DNA of 64,000 bases from JAJFJD01 sp965228695 (GCA_965228695.1 CBDDIB010000002.1:1674001-1738000); one strand, 5' to 3'. Shown: positions 15,689-24,575, numbered from the stretch's first letter. Translations and numbers: made by a program. Notes: generated by a model not told the origin, from the letters alone.

Positions 15689-16681
15689 ATGCCCGAACCG
15701 TTAACGCTGTTTCTCGCGGGGCGTATGTCGAAGCCGCGCGAAGCGAAGATCCGTGAACAACTTACGGACGACTGGAACATCATCACTTGGACCGAGGAGG
15801 AGCCGTTCGAGCGGTTTGTGGAACTCGCGCCGCAGGCCGATGCTTTGCTCGGCGGCCGAATTCCCGGCACCTGGCCGCCGGTGCCCCGCCTCAAGCTGTA
15901 CCAGGTTCCCTTTGCCGGGGTCGATTGGCTCAGCCCATCGGACGTACCCGCCGGCTGTTCGGTCTGCAACGCCTATGAACATGAAATTTGCATCGCCGAA
16001 TACATCTACGGCGGGCTGCTGGAGTGGGAGATCGGTTTCCGCATTGCGGATGCCCGCATGCGCACCCACGGTTGGGATGGGCGGACCGCGGGGATCGGGC
16101 CAAACCACGGGGAAATGCACGGCAAGACGATTGGGATCGTCGGGTATGGCCGGATCGGACGCGAGGTCGCCGCGCGGGCGGGCGCCTTTGGCCTCCGCGC
16201 GATCGCGGTGTCCCGCAGTCCACGCGACACGCCGACCGAACTGGATTGGTACGGCGCCTTCGATGACCTCGACCGCCTGTTGGAGGAGAGCGACTACGTG
16301 ATCGCCGCATTGCCGCTAACCGAAGAAACCGAAGGTTTGATCGATGCCGGCCGCTTCGCCCGCATGAGTCCGGACGGCGTGATCGTCAACGTGGGCCGCG
16401 GGCGGGTGATCGACGAGGAAGCCCTCTACACGGCGTTGTCCGAGAAACGGATCGGCGGGGCGGTGATTGATGTCTGGTACACCTATCCGACGCCGGAAGA
16501 CCCGTCCTGCGCGCCGTCTCGCTTCCCGTTCGAAGAGTTGGACAACGTCATCATGACGCCGCATTTCAGCGCGCGCACGGCCCCCTTGCGCGCAAGGCGG
16601 CTGCGATTCGTGTGTGCGAATCTCAACCGCCTTGCCCGAGGCGAACCCTTGCAGAATGTCTGTTTCGTCGGGACCGGCTGA
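15689..16681 (+). CDS. D-2-hydroxyacid dehydrogenase (NAD-dependent)
   Basis: 330 residues from ATG 15689; a longer frame to 15647 adds a non-conserved leader. The NAD-binding fold carries IVGYGRIGREVAARAGAFGL. The catalytic Arg lies in NVGRGRVID and the catalytic His in MTPHFSA, with the intervening Glu near the IDEEALY/IGGAVIDVW segment. It interconverts a 2-hydroxyacid and 2-ketoacid. The last residues converge with the GST-like gene, 16 bases apart. Substrate unknown. Confidence 0.92.
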   Translation: MPEPLTLFLAGRMSKPREAKIREQLTDDWNIITWTEEEPFERFVELAPQADALLGGRIPGTWPPVPRLKLYQVPFAGVDWLSPSDVPAGCSVCNAYEHEICIAEYIYGGLLEWEIGFRIADARMRTHGWDGRTAGIGPNHGEMHGKTIGIVGYGRIGREVAARAGAFGLRAIAVSRSPRDTPTELDWYGAFDDLDRLLEESDYVIAALPLTEETEGLIDAGRFARMSPDGVIVNVGRGRVIDEEALYTALSEKRIGGAVIDVWYTYPTPEDPSCAPSRFPFEELDNVIMTPHFSARTAPLRARRLRFVCANLNRLARGEPLQNVCFVGTG

Positions 16682-16697
16682 CCGGCCCCGGCGCGGA

Positions 16698-17390
16698 TTA
16701 CTCGGCCGCTGCGGCCTCGTCGGGGAACAGCGTTCCGACGTAAAACTCCTGCCGCTTCAGATTGGCGATGAATGCCTCTCTGAATTCCGGCGCGACCGAT
16801 CCGGTGATCCGGTCGTCGGCCATCAACGTCTCGGCCCACGCCTTGACCAGCGGGAAGCCGTCCAAGAGTCCCGTTTGCAGTTTTTCCTCTGCGATGAGGA
16901 AGCGCTGCAGGAACGGCGCATAGGCCGCGTCGACCAAGCTTAGGTCCGGGCCGTTGAAGTAGGGCCCGTCGTTGCCGCGCTCGGCGAGGGCTTTTTCGAG
17001 CTTCTCGACCGTTGCCGGCGCTGCCTTGAGGCCTTCGTCGACCTTGGCCTTGTCCTTGTTGTAGTAGATGGTGCGGAAGGCGGCCGAAAAAGTCGGCACG
17101 AAATCCGTCCACGCCCGGTTGCGCGCCCGTTCGATCGGGTCTTCCGGATGCAGCCGCGGCGACACGGTTTCGTCCAGATATTCCGCGATCGCGTTGGATT
17201 CGAACAACGGAACGCCATCCACGTCCAGCACGGGCACCTTGCCGTGCGGCGAGATTTTCAGGAACCAATCCGGCTTTTCACGCAGATTGATGTAGGTAAC
17301 GTCGAAATCGACGGCCTTTGCACGCATAGCAATCACGGCGCGCTGGACCCACGGTCACGTAACGGAACTTACGAGATGGTATTTCGTCAT
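16698..17390 (-). CDS. GST-like protein with in-frame TGA at the catalytic Cys (selenoprotein candidate)
   Basis: Read from ATG 17390, the protein starts MTKYHLVSSVT, then TGA (17355-17357, codon 12), then PWVQRAVIAMRAKAVDFDVT and PDWFLKISPHGKVPVL. Glutathione transferases of this class have C-P-[WY]-V-Q-R-A there, so the TGA stands exactly at the active-site Cys. The remaining thioredoxin-like domain (GKVPVLD, ESNAIAEYLDE) and helical C-domain (DLSLVDAAYAPFLQRF) are intact: 230 residues if TGA is read as selenocysteine. The ATG has a good ribosome site (GAAGGGA, nine bases away) that would make no sense if translation began at the downstream GTG 17336. A hairpin follows the TGA. Alternatives: a sequencing error (TGC/TGT read as TGA), a nonsense mutation, or an N-terminally truncated product. 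No sel genes are in the window. Confidence 0.72.
17313..17349 (-). promoter_or_regulatory. SECIS-like hairpin just after the in-frame TGA
   Basis: Counting from the base after TGA, GCGCGC (+12 to +17) pairs with GCGUGC (+30 to +35) with one G-U pair, leaving a 12-base loop that begins CG. Below it, CC (+9,+10) pairs with GG (+39,+40) and GG (+6,+7) with CC (+41,+42), with an A/AAA internal loop and one bulged U. As I recall, bacterial SECIS elements have a stem of this kind with a G among the first loop bases, about 16-37 bases from UGA. It was folded by eye only. Confidence 0.45.
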
Positions 17391-17399
17391 AGGGTGATA

Positions 17400-17406
17400 T
17401 CCCTTC
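17400..17406 (-). promoter_or_regulatory. Ribosome binding site that fixes the upstream GST start
   Basis: GAAGGGA on the minus strand, nine bases before ATG 17390. Its presence upstream of the TGA, with none obvious before GTG 17336 or ATG 17327, argues that ribosomes initiate before the TGA. Confidence 0.6.
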
Positions 17407-17479
17407 GGTTTTCGGGATTGAACGATCTTGCCTTAACGATAGGGGCCGGAACCCGTGCCGTCAAAGGGTAGCCGCACGG

Positions 17480-18688
17480 TCAATCCAGCGGACGATCAAG
17501 AATGACGCCCTCGGAAACGAGTTTTTCGATCTCGTCGCGCCCGACGCCGACCGACGCCAGCACGTCGGCCGAGTGCTCGCCAAGCCGCGGGGCGAGGTTT
17601 TCGGTCTTCGTGCCGATCGACGAAAACGTCGGGACCGGCCGAAGATTATAGACCGTCCCCTCGGCGGGGTGCTCGCGTTCCTGATACAGGCCGACATCGT
17701 TCAGATGCGGGTCGGCGACCAGGTCCTCGAAAGTCTTGTAGGGCATCGCCGGCACGTCGAGCCGTTCGAAAATCTCGATCCATTCGGCGGTCGTCTTCTT
17801 CCGTAGATGCTCTTCACGCAGGCCGTTATAGGCATCGATGTTGTGATACCGTGCGGTCACCGACTCGAAACGGGGATCGTCCTTGAACTCGGGGTGGCCG
17901 ATGGCTTCGAACAGGGCGAATGCCTGCTTGTCGCTGTTCGCGGACAGGCAGATATAGCCGTCTTTCGTCTGAATCGGCCGCGCGTTCTTGTCGAGGACGC
18001 GCAGGTCGCCGCTGGGGCCGTCGGACCCGGGATAGATGAGCTGGCCGAAATGTTCGGTCAGCACGAACGCCGCCGTATTCTCGAACATCGGAATCTCGAT
18101 ATGCTGGCCTTCGCCGTTCTTGCCGCGGTTGATGACGGCAAGCAAGATCGCCTGGGTCGCCATCAGTCCGCCGAGCCGGTCCGCCAGAACCATCGGCAGG
18201 AAGCGCGGCGTGCCGCTTTGCCGCTCGTGGCAGGCGGCAATTCCGCCGACGCCTTGAATGACGTTGTCGTAGGCGGGCTTGTCCTTGTACCGGCCTTCCT
18301 GCCCGAACCCGACGATGCTGCAGTAGACCACATCGGGGCGGATCGCCTTTGCCGACTCGTAATCGAGTCCGAGCCGGGCCAGCGCGCGGGGCCGGATGTT
18401 CGACAGCACCACGTCATGCGCCGCCAGCAGCTTCTCGATCAGCGGTTTCGCCGCGGGACTCTTCAGGTCGATTGCAAGCGATTTCTTGTTCCGGTTCAGC
18501 ATCATGAATTTCGGCGAGAGTTCGCCGCTTTTCGATTTGCCGCCGAGCTTGCGCAGGATGTCGCCGCCGGGCGCTTCGATCTTGGTGACGTCCGCGCCGT
18601 AGTCGGCCAGGAACTGGGTCGCATACGGCCCGACGACGACCGAGGACAGGTCGAGGACACGGACGCCGTCGAGGGGGAGGTTCGCCAT
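17480..18688 (-). CDS. CaiB/BaiF-family (class III) CoA transferase
   Basis: 402 residues: DGVRVLDLSSVVVGPYATQF and LADYGADVTKIEAPGGD at the N-terminus, and the catalytic Asp170 in MVLADRLGG, which forms the acyl-aspartyl/CoA intermediate. It also has HIEIPMFENTAAF and DGYICLSANSDKQ in the second domain. It transfers CoA between carboxylic acids without covalent enzyme-CoA thioester chemistry of the Glu class. Three bases separate it from the upstream MaoC-like gene, so the two form an operon likely handling one acyl-CoA pathway (activation plus hydration/dehydration). Substrate unknown. Confidence 0.93.
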   Translation of the reverse strand: MANLPLDGVRVLDLSSVVVGPYATQFLADYGADVTKIEAPGGDILRKLGGKSKSGELSPKFMMLNRNKKSLAIDLKSPAAKPLIEKLLAAHDVVLSNIRPRALARLGLDYESAKAIRPDVVYCSIVGFGQEGRYKDKPAYDNVIQGVGGIAACHERQSGTPRFLPMVLADRLGGLMATQAILLAVINRGKNGEGQHIEIPMFENTAAFVLTEHFGQLIYPGSDGPSGDLRVLDKNARPIQTKDGYICLSANSDKQAFALFEAIGHPEFKDDPRFESVTARYHNIDAYNGLREEHLRKKTTAEWIEIFERLDVPAMPYKTFEDLVADPHLNDVGLYQEREHPAEGTVYNLRPVPTFSSIGTKTENLAPRLGEHSADVLASVGVGRDEIEKLVSEGVILDRPLD

Positions 18689-18691
18689 GGA

Positions 18692-19558
18692 TCAGGCCTT
18701 CCAGGTCAGGGTGGCTTCCGAGGCGATCGCGCCGCTGTCGTCCGCCGCCCATAGGCGCGCGGAGGTGTCGCTTTCGGGCGTGCCCATCAAGGCGATCGGC
18801 CGGTTCACGTAGAGCGCGCGCCGGTTGGTGACGCCGAACTCCTTGAGCGGTCCCGGCCGGTTCCGGCGGGCCATCTCGATCAGCAGGATCGCGGTCAGGC
18901 CGCCGTTCACGATGCGCTCGGGATAGCCTTCCTCCTCCCGCGCGTAGGTTTCATCGTAATGAATGCGGTGGGCGTTGAAGGTCACCGCCGAATAGCGCAG
19001 CAGTGTGGCCGGTGTCGGGGTGGCGCTGTCGGTCCAGGGGCAGTCGGTCGGCGCTTTCGGGGCCTGTTTCGGCGGGCCCGACGGCTTTGCCGCACCCGTT
19101 GCCTCGGCGCGATAGACCAAGGTTTGTTCCTCGCGCACGCAGAGGCCGGCCGCCGTGTTCATGTCATGGGTGATCGTCAGGAAGGCGAGCAGTCCGGAAC
19201 GCCCTTCCTTGATCTCGCCCTTGGAAATCGTCGAGACGCGCTCGACCTTCGCGCCGATCTCCAATGGTTGTTCGAAATACACTGTGCGGCCGGCGAACAT
19301 GCGGCGGGGCAGGGGAAGCTTCGGCAGGAAATCGCTGCCGCGGGCGTGTCCGTCCTGCGCGAGCACGCTTGTCGGCGCGGTCGGGGTGAACAGGATGACA
19401 TACCAGCCGTCGGGCAACGGCGCGCCGTTCTCCAATCTTTCGCCGGTTTGATCGAGCGTCGCGGCGAGACGGCGCGCCAGCGGGGCGGATACTTCGTCGT
19501 GGGTGACTTCCTGCTTGCCGATGGCGTTTTCGAGCGCGTCTTCGAGTTCGTTTCGCAT
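18692..19558 (-). CDS. MaoC/FAS1-like dehydratase (mesaconyl-C4-CoA hydratase-like)
   Basis: 288 residues from ATG 19558. The N-terminal half (GWYVILFTPTAPTSVLAQDG, LPLPRRMFAGRTVYF) is the FAS1-like dehydratase hot-dog fold; the C-terminal half has LLRYSAVTFNAHRIHYDETY, with the Asn/His/Asp arrangement of MaoC hydratases, and ERIVNGGLTAILL. Homologues hydrate mesaconyl-C4-CoA or related enoyl-CoAs. It is the first gene of a two-gene operon with the CaiB transferase. It is divergent from the large glycan gene, with about 150 bases between them. Specific substrate is not established. Confidence 0.85.
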   Translation of the reverse strand: MRNELEDALENAIGKQEVTHDEVSAPLARRLAATLDQTGERLENGAPLPDGWYVILFTPTAPTSVLAQDGHARGSDFLPKLPLPRRMFAGRTVYFEQPLEIGAKVERVSTISKGEIKEGRSGLLAFLTITHDMNTAAGLCVREEQTLVYRAEATGAAKPSGPPKQAPKAPTDCPWTDSATPTPATLLRYSAVTFNAHRIHYDETYAREEEGYPERIVNGGLTAILLIEMARRNRPGPLKEFGVTNRRALYVNRPIALMGTPESDTSARLWAADDSGAIASEATLTWKA

Positions 19559-19709
19559 AATTACTGATTTCTTGTTGTTGAATGGATTCGGCCGGAACCG
19601 CCGACGGTTGAGATGCGTCGTCATCCATAATACTAAAGACGGGCCGTTTCGGCATTCTGCGGCGAAGACGGGATTGGGGGGTTACGTCCTGGGATCGGTG
19701 GACGACCAA

Positions 19710-22040
19710 ATGGTGCTGGTCGAGAAATTGCGGCGCGCCGGTGCGGCGACCGAGGCGCTGGCGATTTGCCGCGACCTGATCGCGGAAGCGCCGGATGCGG
19801 CCGGCCCCCTTTTGGCGGCAGCGGAGATTTGCGACGCGGAAGGCTATCCGGACGATGCCATCCGCAGTCTCGAGGCTGCCGTCGCGTTGGACGACGCGGC
19901 GCTGCCGGCCCGCAACCGGCTGGCCGAGCTTTACGATATCGTGTCGCGGCCCGACCGGGCGGTAGCTGTACGCCGGGACCTCATTCCCCTGGCGCGGCAG
20001 GACGCGGCCGATGCTTACGCCCGTATCGCGGACGAGGCGCGGGATAATCCCCTTTACGAGCGCGATGAACATCGGCTCGCCTGGTCGCAAGCGGTTTTGA
20101 TTTACACCCATGCCGTTTCCCAGGTCGCCGGGTATCACGTTGTTGCCGGTGAGTTCGAGGTCGCCGAGCGGTTCTATAATGAGGCATTGAGTGTTCTTTC
20201 CGATTGGTCGGAACAGGCCAACGCGGTGGACGGACTGCGCCGGACCTTCGAGACGGTGGCCCGGGCATTCGGGCAATGTCATGCCGACATGGCCGGATTG
20301 CGGGAACGGCAAGGGGACCTCGGCGGTGCGGTCTATCACCTCGAGGAGGCTTGGCGCGCCCGCAGGGTTCCTTCCCCGGATGAACGCGCACGGCTGGGTG
20401 AAGTGTCGGCCCGTTGTGCGCCGGACATCGCGGGGATTTGCGATGCCGTGGCGGAATTCCGCGGGACGGAATTACCGCCTGCCGCGGTGCCGATCACACG
20501 ATGGGATTTTGTCCGCCACGCGCGGCGATGGCTGGCTGAAGTGGAGGAATGCAAAATCGGGAGGGACCCATCGGCAGAGCGATACGTCGCCATCCCCGCA
20601 TTCAACGCCCATCACATTCAGGCGTTCTTCGCCCTGGCCTGCGTCTTGCTGGCGCGCGGCCACCGGGTCGACTTGATCTGGATGCCATGCCTGGAGTTCC
20701 AGCGGAACTGTGACCCCGAGCCGGTCTACGAGAACTGGGACGAAGTGCTGCTGGCGTCGGAAATGGAGCGATTTGCCGAAAGCGGTCTGCCGGACGGGTT
20801 GCGGCTAATCGATCTGAGAAAGATCGAACTCGCACCGTCTTCTTCGGACTTCGAGACGGCGGCGGATCGTCTGGCATACATCGATCTTCGAAATCAATAT
20901 CGCGACACGTCGATCGATGTGAGCGAAGAGCCGAACAAATCGCACAAACGCAACCGGTTGCTCAAAAATCTCGACGCGATGCGGCGCATGGCGACCTATC
21001 TGTCGGACCATGACGTCGACCGACTCGTGCTGTTCAACGGCGGCGTGATGGAATACGGCGCGGCCTTTCATGCGGCGCGCGCGGCGGACGTCACCGTCGT
21101 CGAGTGGGAACAAAGCGCCCACCGCCGCGGCGATTTCGTGTTGGCGATCAATCGATGTCACGGCGATTTGGATATGACCCGGATATGGGCCGACAACGCG
21201 CCGCACCGGTTGACCGATGAACGTCGGCAACGGGCGGCGGCATGGCTGTCCGGCAAGGATGCGGCGGCGGATTTGTCGCGCCGACCGCGGGGCCGGATTA
21301 CGCCGGAACGTCCGGCGCGCGAATTGGTCGCCGGTCTCGGTCTCGATCCGGACAAGCCGGTCGCCGCCCTATTTCCGAACCTGACCTGGGATACGTCGGC
21401 GCTGGATCGCGAGGTCGTTTTCGACTCGGTCCAGGATTGGGTGTTGCGGACGGCCGCGTTTTTCGCCGACCATCCGGAATGGCAGTTGGTCGTCCGGATC
21501 CATCCGGCGGAGCAAGTGCGGTCCGAGGAATATATCGGGGAAATCCTGAAGGATCGCTGGCCGGACCTGCCGGGCAATATCCGGGTCGTGGAATCGCGCG
21601 ACCCGTTGTCGAGCTACCGCTTGTTGGATGCCACACAGCTTGGCATTTACTATACCGGCACGTTGGGGCTGGAGATGACCATGATGGGCATCCTATCCGT
21701 CACGCCGGCGCGCCCACTCTACGGCGGGTACGGATTCACGCGCGAGGCCGCGACGCCGGAAGACTATTTCGGCATGATCCGGCAAGCCTTCGACGATCCG
21801 GACGCCCGCGCGTTGACGCAACAAGAGATCGAGTTGTCCTGGGTGTTCGCCGACCTCTACATGACCCAGGCGCCGAAGTCGTTCCCCTGGTCATACCAGC
21901 AATTCTGGCCGAGCATTCTGGATGAATGGCCGATGCGCCGAGTCCTCGGCGCGGAGGGCGAGGCTGCGTTCGGCAAGGTCTTCGCGGTTTTCGCGGGCGA
22001 AGTCGATCTGCCGGATGGGATCGTCGGGGATCTAGGCTGA
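19710..22040 (+). CDS. TPR-containing surface carbohydrate biosynthesis protein
   Basis: 776 residues from ATG 19710 (GTG 19698 is an alternative; the frame is open to 19503 but runs antisense to another gene there). Residues about 1-270 are alpha-helical, TPR-like repeats (LRRAGAATEALAICRDLIAE, GYPDDAIRSLEAAVALDD). Then come two Rossmann-like halves: YVAIPAFNAHHIQAFFALAC followed by LLARGHRVDLIW, and later DKPVAALFPNLTWDTSALDR and VVRIHPAEQVRSEEY, typical of GT-B/capsule-processing proteins (Arg-x-His-Pro). No signal peptide or membrane segment is seen. It probably acts in the cytoplasm on capsule, O-antigen or flagellin glycans; its NeuB-like neighbours support this. The exact reaction is unknown. 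Confidence 0.72.
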   Translation: MVLVEKLRRAGAATEALAICRDLIAEAPDAAGPLLAAAEICDAEGYPDDAIRSLEAAVALDDAALPARNRLAELYDIVSRPDRAVAVRRDLIPLARQDAADAYARIADEARDNPLYERDEHRLAWSQAVLIYTHAVSQVAGYHVVAGEFEVAERFYNEALSVLSDWSEQANAVDGLRRTFETVARAFGQCHADMAGLRERQGDLGGAVYHLEEAWRARRVPSPDERARLGEVSARCAPDIAGICDAVAEFRGTELPPAAVPITRWDFVRHARRWLAEVEECKIGRDPSAERYVAIPAFNAHHIQAFFALACVLLARGHRVDLIWMPCLEFQRNCDPEPVYENWDEVLLASEMERFAESGLPDGLRLIDLRKIELAPSSSDFETAADRLAYIDLRNQYRDTSIDVSEEPNKSHKRNRLLKNLDAMRRMATYLSDHDVDRLVLFNGGVMEYGAAFHAARAADVTVVEWEQSAHRRGDFVLAINRCHGDLDMTRIWADNAPHRLTDERRQRAAAWLSGKDAAADLSRRPRGRITPERPARELVAGLGLDPDKPVAALFPNLTWDTSALDREVVFDSVQDWVLRTAAFFADHPEWQLVVRIHPAEQVRSEEYIGEILKDRWPDLPGNIRVVESRDPLSSYRLLDATQLGIYYTGTLGLEMTMMGILSVTPARPLYGGYGFTREAATPEDYFGMIRQAFDDPDARALTQQEIELSWVFADLYMTQAPKSFPWSYQQFWPSILDEWPMRRVLGAEGEAAFGKVFAVFAGEVDLPDGIVGDLG

Positions 22041-22062
22041 ACGGAGACCCGAATCGGCCCGC

Positions 22063-22962
22063 CTAGTCGGCGGCGTTCCAATACCGCAGCTTGTCGGCGG
22101 CTTCCTGCTCGCCGGGCAAAATGTGTTTCTCGCCGTCGCCCCACGCTTCCGGTATCGTGCGGATGTACTGCACGAGCAATTCTAGGCCACGGCGTTCGAG
22201 CGAAGCGGCCTGGTCACTGCCATACATCGCCCGGTCGAGCGTGATATGCCGTTCGATGGCGACTGCGCCCAGCATGACCGCCATGATACTCGGCGTAATG
22301 CTGACCTCATGCCCGCTGTACCCGACCGGGCATTGGAAGCGCTGCGCCAGTTTGTGGACCATCTGCATGTTGAGATGCTCGACCGGGGCCGGATATTCGG
22401 CGATGCAATGCATCAACACGAAGGGACATTCCGCCGCCCGGAAAATCGCCACCGCCCGGTCGATGTCGCGGTACCGGCTCATCCCGGTCGAGACATAGGT
22501 GAGCTTTCCGTCGGCGGCGACCGCTTCGAGAAACGGCACATGCGTCAGCATCGCGGATGCGACCTTATTGAAGGGCAAATCGTAAGGTTTGAGGAAGCCG
22601 AGGCTTTCGACATCCCAGGCCGACGCGGACCACTGGATGTCCAACTCGCGGCAATAGCGGTCGATGACGTCGTATTCCGCGCGTCCGAATTCGAGCCCTT
22701 CCTTCTGTTCGCGCTGCGTCGTTCCCCAGGGGCTCTCGCGCGACCCGGCCAACATTTCCGGCGTATAGACCGTGTCGATCGTGCGTTTCTGGAACTTCAC
22801 GGCATCGCAGCCGCTTTGCTTGGCCAGGTCGATCAACTTCTTCGCGAGCGCGAGATCGCCGTTGTGGTTGATTCCGATCTCGCCGATGACCGTGACATGC
22901 CGGGCCAAGGGGACCGGGCCGCCGATCAGGGTGTCCAAATCGGCATGGCTTGCATAATTCAT
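22063..22962 (-). CDS. NeuB-family nonulosonate (sialic-acid-like) synthase without SAF domain
   Basis: 299 residues. The TIM barrel of N-acetylneuraminate/pseudaminate/legionaminate synthases is complete: GEIGINHNGDLALAKKLIDL, DAVKFQKR, VSTGMS, MHCIAEYPAP, GYSGHEVS and ERHITLDR. It condenses phosphoenolpyruvate with an amino-sugar aldose. The protein ends soon after the barrel (GEKHILPGEQEAADKLRYW), whereas most family members carry a further antifreeze-like SAF domain that caps the neighbouring active site. It belongs to a minus-strand run with a methyltransferase and a cytidylyltransferase. Whether it makes a Neu, Pse or Leg derivative cannot be told. Confidence 0.88.
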   Translation of the reverse strand: MNYASHADLDTLIGGPVPLARHVTVIGEIGINHNGDLALAKKLIDLAKQSGCDAVKFQKRTIDTVYTPEMLAGSRESPWGTTQREQKEGLEFGRAEYDVIDRYCRELDIQWSASAWDVESLGFLKPYDLPFNKVASAMLTHVPFLEAVAADGKLTYVSTGMSRYRDIDRAVAIFRAAECPFVLMHCIAEYPAPVEHLNMQMVHKLAQRFQCPVGYSGHEVSITPSIMAVMLGAVAIERHITLDRAMYGSDQAASLERRGLELLVQYIRTIPEAWGDGEKHILPGEQEAADKLRYWNAAD

Positions 22963-22964
22963 GG

Positions 22965-23885
22965 CTAATCCGTTGCGGTCCGCGCGTTGCGTGCGATGCA
23001 GATCAATGTGTCGGAACGAAGCGTCGATTCCAAGCAGCGCCGATAATACCGGTCGGCGATGCGGGCCAGGCCCGATTCTACGTTGCGGGACGGGCGCTTA
23101 AGCTGCGGTTGCCCTTTCGTCAGCCAATGCCACGCGTTTCCGAAAGCGTAGCGCTGCACGCCGATTAACGACTCGATGGCGTAGCCGTTGTCCTCGAGGA
23201 CGCGCCGCAAGGTAGTCGGGGTGAAATAGACCAGATGGGCCGATTGGAAGTGAAATGCCCGGTATGGCGCAGATAGCCGGACATACAGGTCGGCGAAATT
23301 CGGCACCTCGACGACCAAAAGACCGCCCGGTCGCAAAACGTCGCGGATCTCGGTCAGGAACGGGTTTGGCCGGTCTATATGCTCCAGGACCTGAAAGGCG
23401 CCGGCGACATCGATACTGTTCGGCGGTATGCCGGCCGTGGACAGCGGCGGCGGGCGCACGTCGAGCCGTAACTCCTCTTTTGCGAATGTCTGACGCGCCG
23501 CGCCGGGTTCGATCCCGATGGCCGATTCGACCTGGCCTTGAATCTCCGACAGGAAAAACCCGTATCCGCAGCCAACTTCGAGCAGCCGTTGGTCCGAAGA
23601 GAGATGCGGCGTCAGGAATGCCACCCGGCGCATGACATCCGCACGGGTGCGGCGGGTGTAGTCATCCCAGTCGAATTCGTCGCCATGTGCATTCAGCAGC
23701 TGAGTGTTGCTGTCGTAGAACGCCTGTTGCGCGGCGGCGTCCATGCGCGGCCAAAGAAAGACGGCGTCGCAGGCGCTGCATTTTAAGGCGCTCGGTGCGT
23801 AGGCGTCGCTGGCGTCGCGCACGGCCGCGTGGATAACGGGAAAATCGCCCGATTGCGTGTCGCAGACCGGACAGGTGGCGTTCAC
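22965..23885 (-). CDS. SAM-dependent methyltransferase with N-terminal zinc ribbon
   Basis: 306 residues. An N-terminal CPVC...CSAC pair suggests a small zinc ribbon. The Rossmann methyltransferase core has LLEVGCGYGFFLSE (motif I), SIDVAGAFQVLEHIDRPNPF and LRPGGLLVVEVPN. Proteins of this design modify sugars or nucleotide-sugars in polysaccharide loci. Its ATG overlaps the stop of the upstream cytidylyltransferase by four bases and its stop lies two bases before the NeuB-like start, so the three genes form one translational unit. Confidence 0.88.
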   Translation of the reverse strand: MNATCPVCDTQSGDFPVIHAAVRDASDAYAPSALKCSACDAVFLWPRMDAAAQQAFYDSNTQLLNAHGDEFDWDDYTRRTRADVMRRVAFLTPHLSSDQRLLEVGCGYGFFLSEIQGQVESAIGIEPGAARQTFAKEELRLDVRPPPLSTAGIPPNSIDVAGAFQVLEHIDRPNPFLTEIRDVLRPGGLLVVEVPNFADLYVRLSAPYRAFHFQSAHLVYFTPTTLRRVLEDNGYAIESLIGVQRYAFGNAWHWLTKGQPQLKRPSRNVESGLARIADRYYRRCLESTLRSDTLICIARNARTATD

Positions 23886-24568
23886 ATGCGCGCCTTCAGC
23901 AGGAACTCGGCGAACCGCATGTCATCCTCGGTGTCGATGTCCCATGCTTCGATATGGTCGGTGACATAGCCGATCGGATCGCCGTAATGGAAACTCCGCT
24001 CACGCAGCAACGGTTCGGCCGGGGCGCAGTAACAGATACCATTCAGCGTGTGCAGCAGCGGGGCGTCCTGCGACTGGAAGTTCGTTAGCTTTTCTTCCGT
24101 TATATGCCGGATACGGCCGTCGTCCACGAGTGTTCGCAGGTGATGAACCGTCTTTCCCAGCGCACTGACGCTGAGCACGTTGTCTTCCGCCTCCATCGAA
24201 CGGGAAACAACGGCATCGATCGTGGCGGCGGTTCGGAGCGGAAAGGTCGGCAGCAGCATGACGCAATAGTCGAAGGCGTCCGCGCCGCCGAGGGTTTCCA
24301 GTGCCGCGATGATCGGAACCGAGGCGTGGACGGCGTCGCCGCTCATTTCCGGGTCGCGCGTGACGGTTTCCAGGCCGGCTTGTTCCGCATGCGCGAGAAT
24401 CTCCGGATCTTCAGAGGTCAGGCAGACGGTGGTTAACGTGCGGGCGGCCTTTGCCGCGTCGAAGGTGTGATCGATCAGCGGCTTCCCGGCGATCGGGCGC
24501 ATGTTCTTGCCCGGCGCGCGGCGGGACCGCGCTTTCGCCGGAATGACCCCGAGGACCCGCGCCGCCAC
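23882..24568 (-). CDS. Acylneuraminate cytidylyltransferase-family protein (NeuA-like)
   Basis: 228 residues: VLGVIPAKARSRRAPGKNMR is the CTP-binding N-terminus (A-R-x-x-S-R-x-x-x-K-N type), with PIAGKPLIDHTFDAA, MLLPTFPLRTAATIDAVV and the late WDIDTEDDMRFAE (acidic metal site). It would load the nonulosonate made by the NeuB-like enzyme onto CMP. The loop AKARSRRAPGKN is slightly different from canonical A-R-x-G-S-K-x-x-x-x-K-N, so specificity may differ. It is upstream of, and overlaps, the methyltransferase gene. Confidence 0.87.
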   Translation of the reverse strand: MAARVLGVIPAKARSRRAPGKNMRPIAGKPLIDHTFDAAKAARTLTTVCLTSEDPEILAHAEQAGLETVTRDPEMSGDAVHASVPIIAALETLGGADAFDYCVMLLPTFPLRTAATIDAVVSRSMEAEDNVLSVSALGKTVHHLRTLVDDGRIRHITEEKLTNFQSQDAPLLHTLNGICYCAPAEPLLRERSFHYGDPIGYVTDHIEAWDIDTEDDMRFAEFLLKARM

Positions 24569-24575
24569 GACGTCC

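Noticed and set aside
17327..17336. Starting the GST-like gene at GTG 17336 or ATG 17327
   Set aside because: This removes the active-site segment, lacks a ribosome site, and leaves the upstream P-W-V-Q-R-A coding conservation unexplained.
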